The position numbers and the translations under genes were made by a program. 64,000 nucleotides of DNA, taken from Caldilineaceae bacterium. GTDB taxonomy: Bacteria; Chloroflexota; Anaerolineae; Caldilineales; Caldilineaceae. The first letter of the stretch is position 1. Each line of letters begins with the position of its first letter. The notes below the pieces were generated by a model, which saw only the letters and a list, made by a program, of their open reading frames with translations, was not told where the DNA came from and did not search any database. The stretch covers positions 1 to 64,000 of the forward strand of contig JALHQH010000003.1 of NCBI GenBank assembly GCA_022842065.1, written 5' to 3'. Positions 8,760-20,002 of the stretch are shown here, in pieces.

Positions 8760-10565
8760 ATGAAAATAATTCAGGTTAGCCTAACGCTTCTCTGTGTCTT
8801 CATGCTCTCCCCGCTCACCATCTGGGCGGAGGAGGATGCCTTTACCCTCACCGGCGAAATTGTCTTTGTCAGCGAACGCGACGGGGTCTATCGCAACCTC
8901 TACACCATGAATGCCAATGGCAGTAATGTGCAGCAGTTAACTAATTACGTTGAGGAAGAAGATGAAGATGACTCCTGGGTTGTCTCCTCTCCGCAATGGT
9001 CAGCTGATGGCACAATGGTTGCCTATTTATCGTCTAACGGATACCTTACCGGTATCGATCTTCTCCGCGCGGATGGGGCAGGTCTAGGAAATTTATATTA
9101 CGATGATACCCAAGACGGTCCTATTGACTACTTGTCATGGTCGCCTAATGGCTATACGCTTGTTTTCGACTTATATGGGGAACCTGGTTTCTTTGGCGCA
9201 AGCAGTTCCCGCGTCGAGAGTAGATACGACCAACCTGTGTTCGATTACAGTGATAACGCCAGAGACCCAACTTGGTCACCAGACAGCATGCAGATCGCGT
9301 TTACGATTGGCGCATGGGATGCTGGGGAGATAGTGATTGTCGGTAGCGATGGCACCGAAACCAATATAACGAATCATGCCGCTGATGATCATGATCCAGC
9401 TTGGTCACCGGATGGGACGAAGATTGTCTTTGCCAGCAATCGCAACGGCCACGATCAGCTCTTTGTGATGCGTACCGACGGCAGCAATGTGCAACAACTC
9501 ACCAACACTGTTGCCAATGATCACGAGCCGATCTGGTCACCCGATGGTCAATATATTGCCTTTACCCGCACCTATCTCAATGGCAACAGCGAGATCTTCG
9601 CCATGAAAGCCAATGGCAGTACCCAGACTCGCTTGACTAACAACCTTGGCTATGATGGTCAACCAGATTGGAAACCAGCCGCACAGATGACTTTGCAGAA
9701 ATTACTCTTGCTCAGTTCAAATAGTGGTGGTACTGTGGCCGGCATCACTTTTCGTGATGAGGATATTCTTGCCTATCATCCGACCATCGACAGTTGGTCC
9801 TTCTACTTTGATGGCTCTGATGTGGGGATCACCACCGATATCGACGCCCTTGGTCTGGCCTGGGATAGTACTTTGGTGATGAGCTTTGATGTGCCGACAA
9901 CCGTGCCGGGCCTTGGGCTGGTCGATGACTCGGACCTAGTGCGTTTTGTCCCCACCAACTTAGGCCCAAACACCGCCGGCACCTTCACCGGATTTGTTAA
10001 CGGCAGCACTTTGGAACTAACGACTGATACGGAGGATGTCGATGCCCTCTACAGTTTGATAAACAACGATCTTGTCTTTAGTACAACCGGTCGTGCCAAC
10101 GTCTCTGGTGTAATCGCCCAAGATGAAGATACCATCCACTATAGAGATGATTCTTACTATAGGTATGGGTATAAAAGTTGGCATCTGGCTTTCGATGGGT
10201 CACAACTCGCGTTAACCACGGCGAGTGAAGATATCGGCGGCATTGGTCGCGATGGGGGCCATGCCTACTATTCTACCGTTGGGGCCTTTGCCATGCCGGG
10301 GTTGAGCGGTGATGGCGCAGACATCTTTGAACTGACCCGCGACCCGGCCACCGGCCAACTGCAGCCGACGATGTTTTGGGACGGTTCGCAGCATGGCTTT
10401 ACGGGCAAGATCATTGATGCCTTTGAGATTGTCTATCTCACCAACGTCCCCATGAGCTCGGCCGCGCTCATGGCAGAGGAACCAGCCGAAGTTGGTGATG
10501 AAGTGGATAACGACTATACCACACCGGATGAGCTGATTATCTACCTCCCGCTGATTAGCGATTGA
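8760..10565 (+). CDS. Secreted TolB-like propeller protein
   Basis: A 601-residue exported protein with a signal peptide (1-24). Residues 28-310 carry PD40/TolB-type repeats with the words PAWSPDGTKIVFAS, IWSPDGQYIAF and GSNVQQLTN. The region 315-575 holds two copies of a different unit (DEDILAYHPTIDSWSFYFDGS and its degenerate partner DEDTIHYRDDSY...SWHLAFDGS), a repeat I recognise from uncharacterised secreted proteins but cannot name. It ends in IIYLPLISD, the same tail class as its upstream neighbour. AGGAG sits 8 bases before the ATG. Domain content suggests a ligand-binding scaffold; no catalytic motif is visible. Confidence 0.8.
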   Translation: MKIIQVSLTLLCVFMLSPLTIWAEEDAFTLTGEIVFVSERDGVYRNLYTMNANGSNVQQLTNYVEEEDEDDSWVVSSPQWSADGTMVAYLSSNGYLTGIDLLRADGAGLGNLYYDDTQDGPIDYLSWSPNGYTLVFDLYGEPGFFGASSSRVESRYDQPVFDYSDNARDPTWSPDSMQIAFTIGAWDAGEIVIVGSDGTETNITNHAADDHDPAWSPDGTKIVFASNRNGHDQLFVMRTDGSNVQQLTNTVANDHEPIWSPDGQYIAFTRTYLNGNSEIFAMKANGSTQTRLTNNLGYDGQPDWKPAAQMTLQKLLLLSSNSGGTVAGITFRDEDILAYHPTIDSWSFYFDGSDVGITTDIDALGLAWDSTLVMSFDVPTTVPGLGLVDDSDLVRFVPTNLGPNTAGTFTGFVNGSTLELTTDTEDVDALYSLINNDLVFSTTGRANVSGVIAQDEDTIHYRDDSYYRYGYKSWHLAFDGSQLALTTASEDIGGIGRDGGHAYYSTVGAFAMPGLSGDGADIFELTRDPATGQLQPTMFWDGSQHGFTGKIIDAFEIVYLTNVPMSSAALMAEEPAEVGDEVDNDYTTPDELIIYLPLISD

Positions 10566-10892
10566 TGATGGCGTATAACACGCGCTTCGCTGTCGCGGCG
10601 AAACGTCAGTCGTTGGGTGCAGGCAGTGGCCAGCGCGGTCATTTAGGATATTTCAAAATTTAAATTATCCACGTAGTCACACGAAGAAAAACAAACTCTT
10701 CGTGTGACTACGTGGATAATTATTTCCGTTGAAATGCCCTTACGCCCTTGTGCGGCACGATCACGCCGACCACGGTTACCCGCGCCAGAAATTGTTTGTC
10801 AATCTTTGTACAATTAGCGCCTTTATCGACTTAGCCTCTATAATCAGCTTCCAACTGTTAATCATTCAATCGCACCAGACCGATCTAATTTC
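10566..10892. other. Intergenic region with hairpin, no gene
   Basis: Holds the 24-bp-arm hairpin at 10663-10721. A TATAAT at 10839-10844 could be the -10 box of the sugar importer operon, but no matching -35 lies 16-18 bases upstream. No ORF seen. Confidence 0.5.
10663..10721. repeat. Perfect 24-bp inverted repeat, probable terminator
   Basis: Arms 10663-10686 and 10698-10721 are exact reverse complements with an 11-base A-rich loop. It lies about 100 bases after the propeller operon and may terminate it. The word CTTCGTGTG is also used in the hairpin at 32430-32502. Confidence 0.75.
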
Positions 10893-12380
<1,488 letters not shown>

Positions 12381-12410
12381 AACGTGATGCATGAAGCGTA
12401 ATGCGTAATT
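12381..12410. repeat. Partial GTGATGC / GCGTAATGC element
   Basis: Tandem words of the same family as 13621-13736, here only as one half without the mirrored arm. It begins directly at the stop codon of the ATPase gene. Confidence 0.6.
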
Positions 12411-12436
12411 CGTCGGCCTTGCGCCTGCTCGGTACA

Positions 12437-12579
12437 CTGTAAATTAAGTTATCTGTCATTCTGAGGAGCGGCTTTTTGCGACGAAGAATCTCGATCTGGC
12501 AAACTGGAGATTCCTCACCAAAAAGCCCGGGTGCTCCCTGGGCGCGGAATGACAAAAGTCAAGTTTACTTAATTTACAG
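12437..12579. repeat. MITE-like 143-bp palindromic element
   Basis: Terminal arms CTGTAAATTAAGT (12437-12449) and its exact complement (12567-12579) enclose inner complementary pairs, including TGTCATTC with GAATGACA and GAATCTC with GAGATTC. A relative with the same TGTCATTCCGA/GAATCTCGG words lies at 55399-55546. Elements with TGTCATTC...GAATCTC are widespread non-coding repeats in many bacterial genomes. No coding potential. Confidence 0.75.
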
Positions 12580-12617
12580 AACACTCAGTCGTCGGTCGTC
12601 AAAAGTAAAGGTAACCT

Positions 12618-13619
12618 ATGCGTTGGATCAAACGCGTGATACGCCCAGAGCAGATTCGCGAGTTGAGCCTCGTGTTGCTGATCGGGCTGGCGATTCTCTT
12701 TTTTAGCAGTCAAATTGAGGGCTACTACAGTGGCCGCACCTTTAACCGGATCAGCGCCAGCGCAATGATCCTGATTGTGGTGGCCGTGGGGCAGACGCTG
12801 GTCGTGTTGACGCGCAATATCGATCTGTCGGTTGGTTCGATTGTCGGTTTTACGGCCTATTTTGTCGGTACACAACTGGCGAACCAGCATGATCTGTCGC
12901 CGGTGTTGGCCTTGCTGCTCTCGATTGGCTTGGGCGCAGCGATGGGGTTGCTCAACGGCATTATCGTCGCCTATGGCCGCGTGCCGGCGATCATTACCAC
13001 GCTGGGCACCCTGGCGATCTACCGCACCCTGCTGGTCGAATACTCTGGTGCTAAAACAGTCACCACCAATTCGCTGCCCGCCTGGCTGCTTGATCTGCCG
13101 CGGGTCAATCTCTTTGCCATCGGCGAGATCGACTTCCGCCTACTGGTGGGGGTAGCGCTGCTGGCTGTTTTTAGCTTTCAACTCGCGCTGACCTATCTGC
13201 CCTATGGCCGGCGGCTTTATGCGCTTGGCTCGAACCCGGAAGCGGCGCGCATGGCCGGGTTGCCAGCGCAACGCACCTTGATGATCGCTTATACCCTCTG
13301 TGGTGCGCTCTGTGGCGTGGCCGGTTTCATGTTTCTGGCCCGTTTTGGCAATATCACCGTGGTGGCTGGGCAAGGGTTGGAATTACAGGCCGTGGCCGCG
13401 GTCGTTGTCGGCGGCGTCAATATGTTTGGCGGCTCCGGCACTATGTTTGGCACCTTGCTGGGCGCGGTCCTGATCTCGACCTTGGAGCAGAGCCTGCTGC
13501 GCTGGGATCAGATCAGCGAATTCTGGCGTGACGCGATCCTCGGGCTGCTGATCCTCTTCGCCGTCGCCACTGATGCGGTGATTATCAACCGCCTGCGTGC
13601 GTTTTGGGTGAGAAAATAA
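12618..13619 (+). CDS. Sugar ABC transporter permease (RbsC/RhaP type)
   Basis: A 333-residue inner-membrane permease of the BPD_transp_2 family, with about nine hydrophobic segments and the family motif [12 protein letters not shown] near residue 70 and [11 protein letters not shown] near 275. AAAGG lies 6 bases before the ATG. It forms a heteromeric channel with the permease at 13752 and is driven by the RbsA-type ATPase upstream. Similarity to rhamnose-type permeases is my impression from the sequence; the ligand is not proven. Confidence 0.88.
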   Translation: MRWIKRVIRPEQIRELSLVLLIGLAILFFSSQIEGYYSGRTFNRISASAMILIVVAVGQTLVVLTRNIDLSVGSIVGFTAYFVGTQLANQHDLSPVLALLLSIGLGAAMGLLNGIIVAYGRVPAIITTLGTLAIYRTLLVEYSGAKTVTTNSLPAWLLDLPRVNLFAIGEIDFRLLVGVALLAVFSFQLALTYLPYGRRLYALGSNPEAARMAGLPAQRTLMIAYTLCGALCGVAGFMFLARFGNITVVAGQGLELQAVAAVVVGGVNMFGGSGTMFGTLLGAVLISTLEQSLLRWDQISEFWRDAILGLLILFAVATDAVIINRLRAFWVRK

Positions 13620-13620
13620 G

Positions 13621-13736
13621 GCGTGATGCGTGAAACGTGATGCGTGAAACGTGTGCAAATGCGAGTAGCTGTTACAAGTTACGCATTACGTTTCACGAAT
13701 TACGTTTCACGCATCACGCATCACGTTTTACGAAAA
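13621..13736. repeat. Long hairpin of tandem GTGATGCGTGAAAC words
   Basis: Left half: GCGTGATGCGTGAAACGT repeated about twice. Right half: the complementary words ACGTTTCACG, GCATCACG and GCATTACG. The element begins one base after the stop of one permease gene and ends 15 bases before the start codon of the next. It is the clearest example of the tandem-word, then mirrored-word architecture. Confidence 0.85.
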
Positions 13737-13751
13737 GATAAGGTTTACCCT

Positions 13752-14762
13752 ATGCAAACATTCTGGCAACGATTACGCAGTTGGGAAGCGCTATTGGTGC
13801 TGATTCTGGCCGTGGTGCTGGTGATCAATACCAACCTCTCGCCCTTTTATCTGAATCTTAATAATCAGGTCAATGTCTTCCAACTGTCGATTGAGAAGAT
13901 CATTGTGGCGCTGGCGATGACGCTGATTATCATCAACGCGGAAATTGATCTTTCTGTGGCATCGGTGATGACCTTGGCGGCCTGTGTGCTGGCGGCGCTG
14001 CACGAACAGGGCGTGCCGCTGGGGTTGGGCATTGGGGCAGCCCTGCTGGTTGGGCTGCTCTGTGGGGCCTTTAATGGGTTTTGGATCGCCTATGTGGGGC
14101 TGCCTTCGCTGGCGGTGACCCTGGCCGGGTTGATCGGTTACAGTGGGATTGCGCGCATTCTGCTCGAAGATCGCTCGATTGGGGACTTCCCGGTGTGGTT
14201 TAACCAGTTGGGGCAGCCGGGGCTGGTTGGCCCTTTATCCAGCGGCCTGATCATCTTTTTTGTCCTGCTGATCATCACTGTGATCATCCTGCAATATTCA
14301 GCTTTTGGGCGTTATGTCTATGTGATCGGCAACAACCGCGAGGTCGCACGTTATGCCGGCGTCAATGTAGCCCGTATCAAGCTGACCCTTTTTATGGCCT
14401 CCGGCTTGATCGCCGCGTTGGCCGGTGTGTTGATTGCGGCGCGACTGGGGGCAGTGCGCGGTAACACGGCAGAAGGCTTTGAACTGGATATTATAACAAT
14501 GGTGCTGCTGGGCGGGGTCAGCATCTTTGGCGGCTCCGGCACCCTGACGGGAGTTTTTCTCTCGATCCTAATCATTCTTAACCTGCGCAATGGCATGCAG
14601 TTAGTGAATGTCTCCGGTGCCATCCAGACGGGGGTCATCGGCGCGCTGTTGATTTTGTCGGTGCTGGTGCCGCAGTGGGGGGAGCGGTTGCGCGGCGGTT
14701 GGCAACGGCGGCGGCGGTTCAGTGCCGCCGGAAGTGGTCAATCACCTGCCCCAACAGTTTAA
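13752..14762 (+). CDS. Sugar ABC transporter permease (RbsC/RhaQ type)
   Basis: A 336-residue inner-membrane permease of the BPD_transp_2 family, second channel subunit of the importer starting at 10893. It has the motif [12 protein letters not shown] and [12 protein letters not shown] chose the ATG at 13752, with AAGG 8 bases upstream; the longer frame upstream is wholly made of the 13621-13736 repeat. The last 44 bases overlap the end of the convergent LLM oxidoreductase gene, so the two 3' ends are read on both strands. Confidence 0.9.
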   Translation: MQTFWQRLRSWEALLVLILAVVLVINTNLSPFYLNLNNQVNVFQLSIEKIIVALAMTLIIINAEIDLSVASVMTLAACVLAALHEQGVPLGLGIGAALLVGLLCGAFNGFWIAYVGLPSLAVTLAGLIGYSGIARILLEDRSIGDFPVWFNQLGQPGLVGPLSSGLIIFFVLLIITVIILQYSAFGRYVYVIGNNREVARYAGVNVARIKLTLFMASGLIAALAGVLIAARLGAVRGNTAEGFELDIITMVLLGGVSIFGGSGTLTGVFLSILIILNLRNGMQLVNVSGAIQTGVIGALLILSVLVPQWGERLRGGWQRRRRFSAAGSGQSPAPTV

Positions 14763-15723
14763 CCGCAATCAACTGATCCGGTCCCAATGGCGGCCCAAAA
14801 CTCAGATGGGTTGCCCCCCCGGCGACCAACGGCTCCAGCCGCTCGATCACTTCTCTTGGCCCGCCGACGATCCCGATCCGCAACATCTGATCCGTAACCA
14901 GTGCAATCGCCTTGGCTTCGTCGCGTTCCACCATCATTGCTTGCTCAATCGGGCGGAAATCGGCTTGGGTCAAGCCCAACCGGCTGAGAATCAACTCTCC
15001 TAAGGCGTGACCATAGTAGGCGATCTTCTGCGCCAATACGCGCCGCGCCGCCACCCGATCTTCAGACAAGGAAACCCAGATACAGGCCGCAAAATCGAGC
15101 GGAGCGCGTTGAGGGTCACGGTTGGCAACCCCGGCGTTGATCAGCGGTTCGACGGCAAAGTAATGTTCGGGCGGAAAGAGCAGGGGCAAGACGCCATCGG
15201 CCAGTTCGCCGCTCAACGCTAACATCTTTGGCCCCATCGCCCCCACATAGATTGGGGTGACGCGTGGCGCGGTAAAGCGCAGATAAGCTTCCTCTTCCCA
15301 CTGCATAAATTGACCAGTCAAGGCCACCCGTTCACCCTGTAAAAGCCCGCGCACCGCCAGCAAGGTCTCACGCGTTGCCGCCAGGGGGACACGCTGTTCA
15401 ATCCCCACCCACTTCAAAAACTCACCAGCCCCGGCCGCCAGCCCCAGGTTAAAACGGTTGCCACTCAACTCGTCCATCGTCGCCGCGTACATCGCCATCT
15501 CCGCCGGGTGGATCGTGTAGGGGTTGAGGATACCGGTGCCGATCTCCAGCCGTGTCGTCGCCTGCGCTACCGCCGGCAGGATCACCAGATCGCTGCGCAG
15601 AAAGAGATCATTGCTCACCCAGAATTGATCAAAACCAACTACCTCGGCCGCTTGGGCCAGGGTGATATAGTCGCGGAGGGGGAGATCATTGTTGAGACGT
15701 AGGCTAAATTTGAGATTGGTCAT
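14719..15723 (-). CDS. LLM class flavin-dependent oxidoreductase
   Basis: A 334-residue luciferase-like monooxygenase-fold enzyme (Bac_luciferase family, F420- or FMN-dependent). The N-terminus shows the TIM-barrel start, with [11 protein letters not shown], and the [24 protein letters not shown] segment typical of the F420-dependent branch (methylene-H4MPT reductase-like or glucose-6-phosphate dehydrogenase-like). It is convergent with the sugar permease gene and overlaps it by 44 bases. No good ribosome-binding site precedes the ATG, which directly abuts a GGTGATTGG repeat. The substrate is unknown. The co-oriented neighbour upstream is a RidA protein. Confidence 0.85.
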   Translation of the reverse strand: MTNLKFSLRLNNDLPLRDYITLAQAAEVVGFDQFWVSNDLFLRSDLVILPAVAQATTRLEIGTGILNPYTIHPAEMAMYAATMDELSGNRFNLGLAAGAGEFLKWVGIEQRVPLAATRETLLAVRGLLQGERVALTGQFMQWEEEAYLRFTAPRVTPIYVGAMGPKMLALSGELADGVLPLLFPPEHYFAVEPLINAGVANRDPQRAPLDFAACIWVSLSEDRVAARRVLAQKIAYYGHALGELILSRLGLTQADFRPIEQAMMVERDEAKAIALVTDQMLRIGIVGGPREVIERLEPLVAGGATHLSFGPPLGPDQLIAVKLLGQVIDHFRRH

Positions 15724-15862
15724 TAGGTGATTGGGTCATTGGTGATTGGGTGATAACGGGATTAAAATCCCGCCCTAACATTGATAAGCGCCCGCAGGCG
15801 CTGGCCTTGTTTTTTCAGCCGCTGCGGCGGCTTCTCGTTGTTAGCAAGGGATTTCAATCCCA
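15724..15862. repeat. GGTGATTG words plus GGGATT hairpin element
   Basis: GATTGGGT-type words at 15727-15753 are followed by an element whose ends (GGGATT...CCCTAAC and GTTAGC...AATCCC) are complementary, with an inner GCGCCCGCAGGCGC palindrome. Its distal arm codes for the last residues and stop of the RidA gene. The GGTGATTG words return at 62893-62998. Confidence 0.7.
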
Positions 15863-16263
15863 CTCCCCCCGCCGGCCCCGACAATCGCTTCGGCTTCCAT
15901 CTCGACCAGGTAACCGTCGCCCACGAGTTTGGCCTGCACTAGCGTGTTGGCGGGACGGATGGTGGCAAAGCGCTCGCCGTGGACACGCGCGACCGGCTCC
16001 CAGTCGGTCAACTGTTGAATGTAGATCCGCGTGCGGATAACATCCTCCAGTTGACCGCCCAACTGTTGGATCGCCCGCTCAATTTTGTCAACAATATAGC
16101 GCATTTGCACCCCAGGGTCACCTTTGCCGACAATCTGGCCTGCCTCATCGGTCGCCGTGGTGCCGGAGACGTGGATCTGATTGCCATAGCGCACGGCGCG
16201 ACTATAGCCGGCCAATTTTTCCCAGGTGGTACCGCTATCATAAAGCTGTTTGTGTTCTTGCAT
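15841..16263 (-). CDS. RidA/YjgF family protein
   Basis: A 140-residue member of the Rid family, which hydrolyses reactive enamine/imine intermediates from PLP enzymes or acts in related small-molecule deaminations. The conserved core is visible: HVSGTTATDE, the RTRIYIQQL segment with the arginine used for substrate carboxylate binding, and VEMEAEAIV near the end. AGAGG about 9-10 bases before the ATG at 16263 supports this start over longer frames. The normal family end (about residue 127) is followed by an extra tail GAGGGSGIEIPC. The GIEIPC part and the stop codon are encoded by an intergenic repeat, so the native C-terminus was extended by repeat insertion. Divergent from the cupin gene. 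Confidence 0.88.
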   Translation of the reverse strand: MQEHKQLYDSGTTWEKLAGYSRAVRYGNQIHVSGTTATDEAGQIVGKGDPGVQMRYIVDKIERAIQQLGGQLEDVIRTRIYIQQLTDWEPVARVHGERFATIRPANTLVQAKLVGDGYLVEMEAEAIVGAGGGSGIEIPC

Positions 16264-16400
16264 GTCGTCAAATCCTCTGGCTGGAACATTGCTGATTTTA
16301 TCTGCCCTGAGTATACTACGGCCAAACCCACGGGCAATAAAAGCCCATCCTGCAATCATTCTAACCCATTTATAACGTATTCGTAACAAGGAGCAGCAAC

Positions 16401-16880
16401 ATGGCAGAGGAACGCAAGGAGCTGATGGAGTATGTGGAAAGCGCTGAGGGTCTTTCGTGGATTCGTGGGGGCGGGCCGACCAGCCGTGCCTGGAATGGCA
16501 TTCGTTACAAGATCGGTCTTTCCGGTAAGAATACCAATGCGCAGGCGCTCTCGATGAATGTAGCTAGTGTGCCGCCCGGTGCCGTTGCCTACGCCCATAT
16601 TCACGAAGGTTTTGAGGTGATGCTCTTTATTTTACAGGGCCACGTACGCCACGAATATGGTCCGAAGCTGGAACATGTGGTTGAACATGAGGCGGGTGAT
16701 TTTATCTTTATTGAGCCGGGGGTACCGCACGAGGTCTTTAATATCAGCGACAGCGAACCAGTGGTCGCCGTCGTGGCCCGTTCCACCGCCGATGAGTGGG
16801 ACAAGATTGTCGATTACCCATCAAAAAATCGTGAACGCGATGGCGTACCGCCGAAGAAATTTGTACCAGGAGCGGCGTGA
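16401..16880 (+). CDS. Cupin-domain protein
   Basis: A 159-residue single-cupin protein. The two metal-binding motifs are present: HIHEGFEVMLFILQG (two His and a Glu) and, further on, GDFIFIEPGVPHEVFN with the third His. AAGGAG lies 9 bases upstream of the ATG. It is divergent from the RidA gene across 137 bases and could share regulation with it. The fold fits a small dioxygenase, isomerase or sugar-binding cupin; the substrate is not identifiable. Confidence 0.85.
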   Translation: MAEERKELMEYVESAEGLSWIRGGGPTSRAWNGIRYKIGLSGKNTNAQALSMNVASVPPGAVAYAHIHEGFEVMLFILQGHVRHEYGPKLEHVVEHEAGDFIFIEPGVPHEVFNISDSEPVVAVVARSTADEWDKIVDYPSKNRERDGVPPKKFVPGAA

Positions 16881-16945
16881 TTTTTGTCAATTGTCGCTAA
16901 AAGGCCTTGAGCTAAAGTTCAAGGCGGCTGAATCGTCGCCAAAAA

Positions 16946-16981
16946 TACGAAAGGGCCAGTCGGCAAGACCAGCCCTTCGTA
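16946..16981 (+). terminator. Hairpin after the cupin gene
   Basis: ACGAAAGGGC pairs with GCCCTTCGT across a 15-base loop with one bulged A, 66 bases after the cupin stop. A second short stem, GCCTTGA/TCAAGGC, precedes it at 16904-16925. Likely terminator; no long U-tract. Confidence 0.45.
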
Positions 16982-17588
16982 GTTAGACCATTGCCAGAGT
17001 GGGTCACTTGGGCCACACCCCCGCGGTTGTAAGATTACTTTTACGCATCTGCTCCTGTTGCCCCGCTTATAGCATGGGCACGAGAGTCCTGCGGCTGCTG
17101 ACGATGCGGACGCTTTGTTGTGCTGCTGTGTCTTGCGTCGGTATAACTCAGTTTATCTGGCGACTGTTGATCGAGCGTTGATCAAGCGTTAACGCCGTTC
17201 AGCGCTTTTGACATCGAATCGCTTAAACTGATTTACCGGATAATTATTCAAGAATCCTTGCGCCCGATGTGCGCTGCTTTTCAATGCTAAGCGCAAGTAT
17301 AGCAGCAAAGCCGATACACTGCAGTGCTGCAGAGAACAGCCAACCTGTGCGCGAGAACACATGGCTTGTCGCGCCGGCTTGTATAACACAAATTTGTTAT
17401 ATCCTATCAAGGCTGTTGCTGTAAGCAGTATAACCGATTTAGGGCCATTGGTGCCTGTCAGAAGTCTTACATCATTAGCCTGTTTAATTACGCAATTGAT
17501 TATAATCATGTAAGCATTGTGTGGAATTCTTCAATCTTTCCACGCTAGATTACTCGGACTTGGCACGATCTGCGCTAATGCTAGGGGT

Positions 17589-17615
17589 TTGACTTTGCCT
17601 GCGCCTTATGATAAT
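17589..17615 (+). promoter_or_regulatory. Candidate sigma-70 promoter of the first opp operon
   Basis: TTGACT at 17589-17594 and GATAAT at 17610-17615 with a 15-base spacer (16 if the -35 is read one base earlier). Transcription would start near 17622, leaving a leader of about 150 bases before the GTG start. Confidence 0.5.
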
Positions 17616-17775
17616 CTCCTAACTGTTCCAATCAATTAATTCCATAGCAGATTAAATCTCCCAAAAAATCTATCAATTCATTTCTGTAGCCCAGTTGCGT
17701 GCAATGCGCAGCTTGAATACAGCATCAATTGCTAGATTAGCTCTTAATCCAACCAAATCCTTAAGGAGGAGTCTT

Positions 17776-19914
17776 GTGTACAAGCGACGCAAACAGTTGA
17801 GCTTGGTCTCAGTACTCGTGATCGTCAGCCTGCTGTTGGCTGCCTGTGGCGGTGCCGCACCAGCCGGCGCGCCGGCCGCGGAGGAAGCTGCCCCCACCGA
17901 AGCTGCCGCGGAAGAAGCGCCGGCCGAAGAAGCTGCCGCCGATGCCGAAGCGCCCCTTGGGGCTAGCTTGATCGGCGAGATCGAAGGCCCAGAGATTATC
18001 GTTGATGTGGCCGCGTTCCCCAGCGAATTTGCTGAAGCGCCGAGCCTGGCCGAACAGGTAGCGGCTGGCTCACTGCCGGCGCTTGATGAACGCCTCCCCG
18101 TGCGCGAGGATCTATTGGTCATCGAACCGGTGCATGAAATCGGCAAATACGGTGGCACCTGGCGCCGTGGCTTTACCGGCCCGGCCGACGGCCAAAATGG
18201 CCATCGCGTGGCCGGCGGTGATCGCTTCGTCTTCTGGGATGCCGAGAATTTCCCCGAAGTGGTCCCCAATCTGGCCAAGGGCTGGGAGATCAGCGAAGAT
18301 AGCACCGAAATCACGCTATTCTTGCGTAATGGTGCCAAGTGGTCGGATGGAACCCCCTTTACCTCGGCTGATGTGATGTTCTGGTACGAGCATATGTATC
18401 AGAATAGCGAGTTGGTGCCGGTGCAGTCGCCTTTCTTCAACATTGCCGATGGGGCAACGTTGGAAGCGGTCGATGATTACACCATCAAGTTCACCTTCCC
18501 CTTTGCCAACAGCCTCTTCCTGGAAGTCTTAGGTAGCTCGGTCAACGTCTTCGGTGGCCAGGCTGTCTTTGGGAATACGGGTATGGGTGGCTATGCGCCG
18601 GCCCACTACCTGGAACAGTTCCATCCCGATTTTGTGGACGCGGCTGAATTAGATGCCAAGGTGGCCGAAGAAGGCTTTGACAACTGGGTCAACCTCTTTA
18701 AGGACAAGAATACCTGGCAACGCAATCCGGAATTACCCGTCTTGACGCCGTGGAAGACCGTCAATCCCATCACCACCGACAACTGGGTGCTGGAGCGCAA
18801 TCCCTACTACTACGGGGTCGACACCGCCGGCAACCAACTGCCTTATATCGACCGCATTTCGATGACACTGGCCGAAGATCTGGAAGTGCTCAACCTGCGC
18901 GCTATCGCCGGCGAATATGACTATCAATCGCGCCACATTTCGTTGGCCAACCTGCCGGTGCTACTCGAAAATGCCGAAGCCGGGAACTACACGATTCACC
19001 TCGATCCGGCCCAACATGGTGCTGATGGGGCGATTCAGATTAACCAGAGCTTCCGCGCAGATGAAGAGCTGGCCAAGTGGCTGACCAATAAGGACTTCCG
19101 CCGCGCGCTTTCGCTGGGGATTGACCGCAATGCCATTAACGAAGTCATCTTCTTGGGCATTGGTACGCCTGGATCCGCGGTCGTGGCCGAAAGCTCACCC
19201 TTTAATCCTGGCCCTGAATATCGTGAACTCTGGTCACCGGTCACGCCGGATATTGAGCAAGCGAACCAAATGCTGGATGCAATTGGCCTGACGGAAAAAG
19301 ACAGCGAAGGCTACCGTCTGCGCACCGATAATGGCGAACGCTTGGTCTTGGAGATCAACCCGATTCCGGCCTTTATTCAGTTCACCCAACTGGCCGAGTT
19401 GCTCCGCGATGACTGGAAAGATATTGGGATCTTCCTGAACATTGTCGAACAAGAGCGTGGTTTGGTGGAGACCCGCCGTGCGGCGAACGAATTACAGATG
19501 TTCTTCTGGCAAAATGATGGCACGGACGAATTGTTCCTCTATCCTTTCCATGCCGTGCCCGTCAATGAGACCTCTGGCACTGGCCCTGGTTATGGGACTT
19601 GGTACTCGTCCGGTGCCACCCAAGGCATTGAGCCGACCGATGAGGATGTGCTGAAAGTGCTTGATCTCTTTGATCAAGGGCTGCAAGCGACCCCAGAAGA
19701 GCGCATTGCCATCGGCCAGGAGATCTGGAAGATCATCACCGACGGCGTCTGGACGATTGGCACCGTTGGCCAATCGGGCGCCTTCATGGGCGTCCGGCTG
19801 GTGAAGAACAACATGGGCAACATTCCCAGCCGCCAGTTCAATATCCAGGCTGGTCAGACCCCGAACATCTCGCGCCCGTCCACCTTCTACTTTACGGATG
19901 CTGATTCGCAGTAG
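17776..19914 (+). CDS. Peptide-type ABC substrate-binding lipoprotein (SBP_bac_5), OppA/DppA-like
   Basis: A 712-residue binding protein of the SBP_bac_5 family, longer than the usual 500-600 residues. The signal peptide ends in the lipobox LLAAC with the cysteine at 24. An Ala/Glu-rich flexible linker (about 27-65) precedes the receptor domains. Family signature segments are visible, such as RRALSLGIDRNAINEVIF. The GTG start at 17776 is preceded by AAGGAGGA at the ideal distance; a longer frame upstream is rejected. It begins an operon with OppB (20003), OppC (21062) and, beyond an inserted island, OppD and OppF. The ligand could be peptides or oligosaccharides, since this family serves both in Chloroflexota. 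Confidence 0.9.
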   Translation: MYKRRKQLSLVSVLVIVSLLLAACGGAAPAGAPAAEEAAPTEAAAEEAPAEEAAADAEAPLGASLIGEIEGPEIIVDVAAFPSEFAEAPSLAEQVAAGSLPALDERLPVREDLLVIEPVHEIGKYGGTWRRGFTGPADGQNGHRVAGGDRFVFWDAENFPEVVPNLAKGWEISEDSTEITLFLRNGAKWSDGTPFTSADVMFWYEHMYQNSELVPVQSPFFNIADGATLEAVDDYTIKFTFPFANSLFLEVLGSSVNVFGGQAVFGNTGMGGYAPAHYLEQFHPDFVDAAELDAKVAEEGFDNWVNLFKDKNTWQRNPELPVLTPWKTVNPITTDNWVLERNPYYYGVDTAGNQLPYIDRISMTLAEDLEVLNLRAIAGEYDYQSRHISLANLPVLLENAEAGNYTIHLDPAQHGADGAIQINQSFRADEELAKWLTNKDFRRALSLGIDRNAINEVIFLGIGTPGSAVVAESSPFNPGPEYRELWSPVTPDIEQANQMLDAIGLTEKDSEGYRLRTDNGERLVLEINPIPAFIQFTQLAELLRDDWKDIGIFLNIVEQERGLVETRRAANELQMFFWQNDGTDELFLYPFHAVPVNETSGTGPGYGTWYSSGATQGIEPTDEDVLKVLDLFDQGLQATPEERIAIGQEIWKIITDGVWTIGTVGQSGAFMGVRLVKNNMGNIPSRQFNIQAGQTPNISRPSTFYFTDADSQ

Positions 19915-19928
19915 AGGGGAGTAGATCA

Positions 19929-19980
19929 GTAAATCGGTAAATCGGTAGGGGCTAACCGATTTACCGATTTACCGATTTAC
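19929..19980. repeat. Hairpin of tandem AAATCGGT words
   Basis: The left arm is two AAATCGGT words (19929-19947) and the right arm is its exact 19-base complement (19962-19980). It lies between the SBP gene and oppB, the same relative place as the hairpins in the other importer operons of the window. Confidence 0.85.
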
Positions 19981-20002
19981 CATATCATCTACCTAACCAC
20001 CT

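Larger units (their letters stand above)
16881..17775. other. Long non-coding gap before the opp operon
   Basis: About 895 bases without a convincing gene. It contains a small hairpin at 16904-16925, a terminator-like hairpin at 16946-16981 and the promoter at 17589-17615. Several short ORFs lack ribosome-binding sites and family resemblance. A structured leader of the opp mRNA in the last 150 bases is possible, but I recognise no riboswitch. Confidence 0.5.

Noticed and set aside
10839..10844. TATAAT upstream of the sugar importer ATPase
   Set aside because: A good -10 hexamer, but without a -35 at proper distance; not reported as a promoter.
13644..13751. Longer N-terminus of the second RbsC-type permease
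   Set aside because: The 36 extra codons consist of the tandem GTGATGCGTGAAAC repeat; the ATG at 13752 has a proper ribosome-binding site.
17208..17236. TTGACA in the long gap upstream of the first opp operon
   Set aside because: No -10-like hexamer at 16-18 bases (ATTTAC only).
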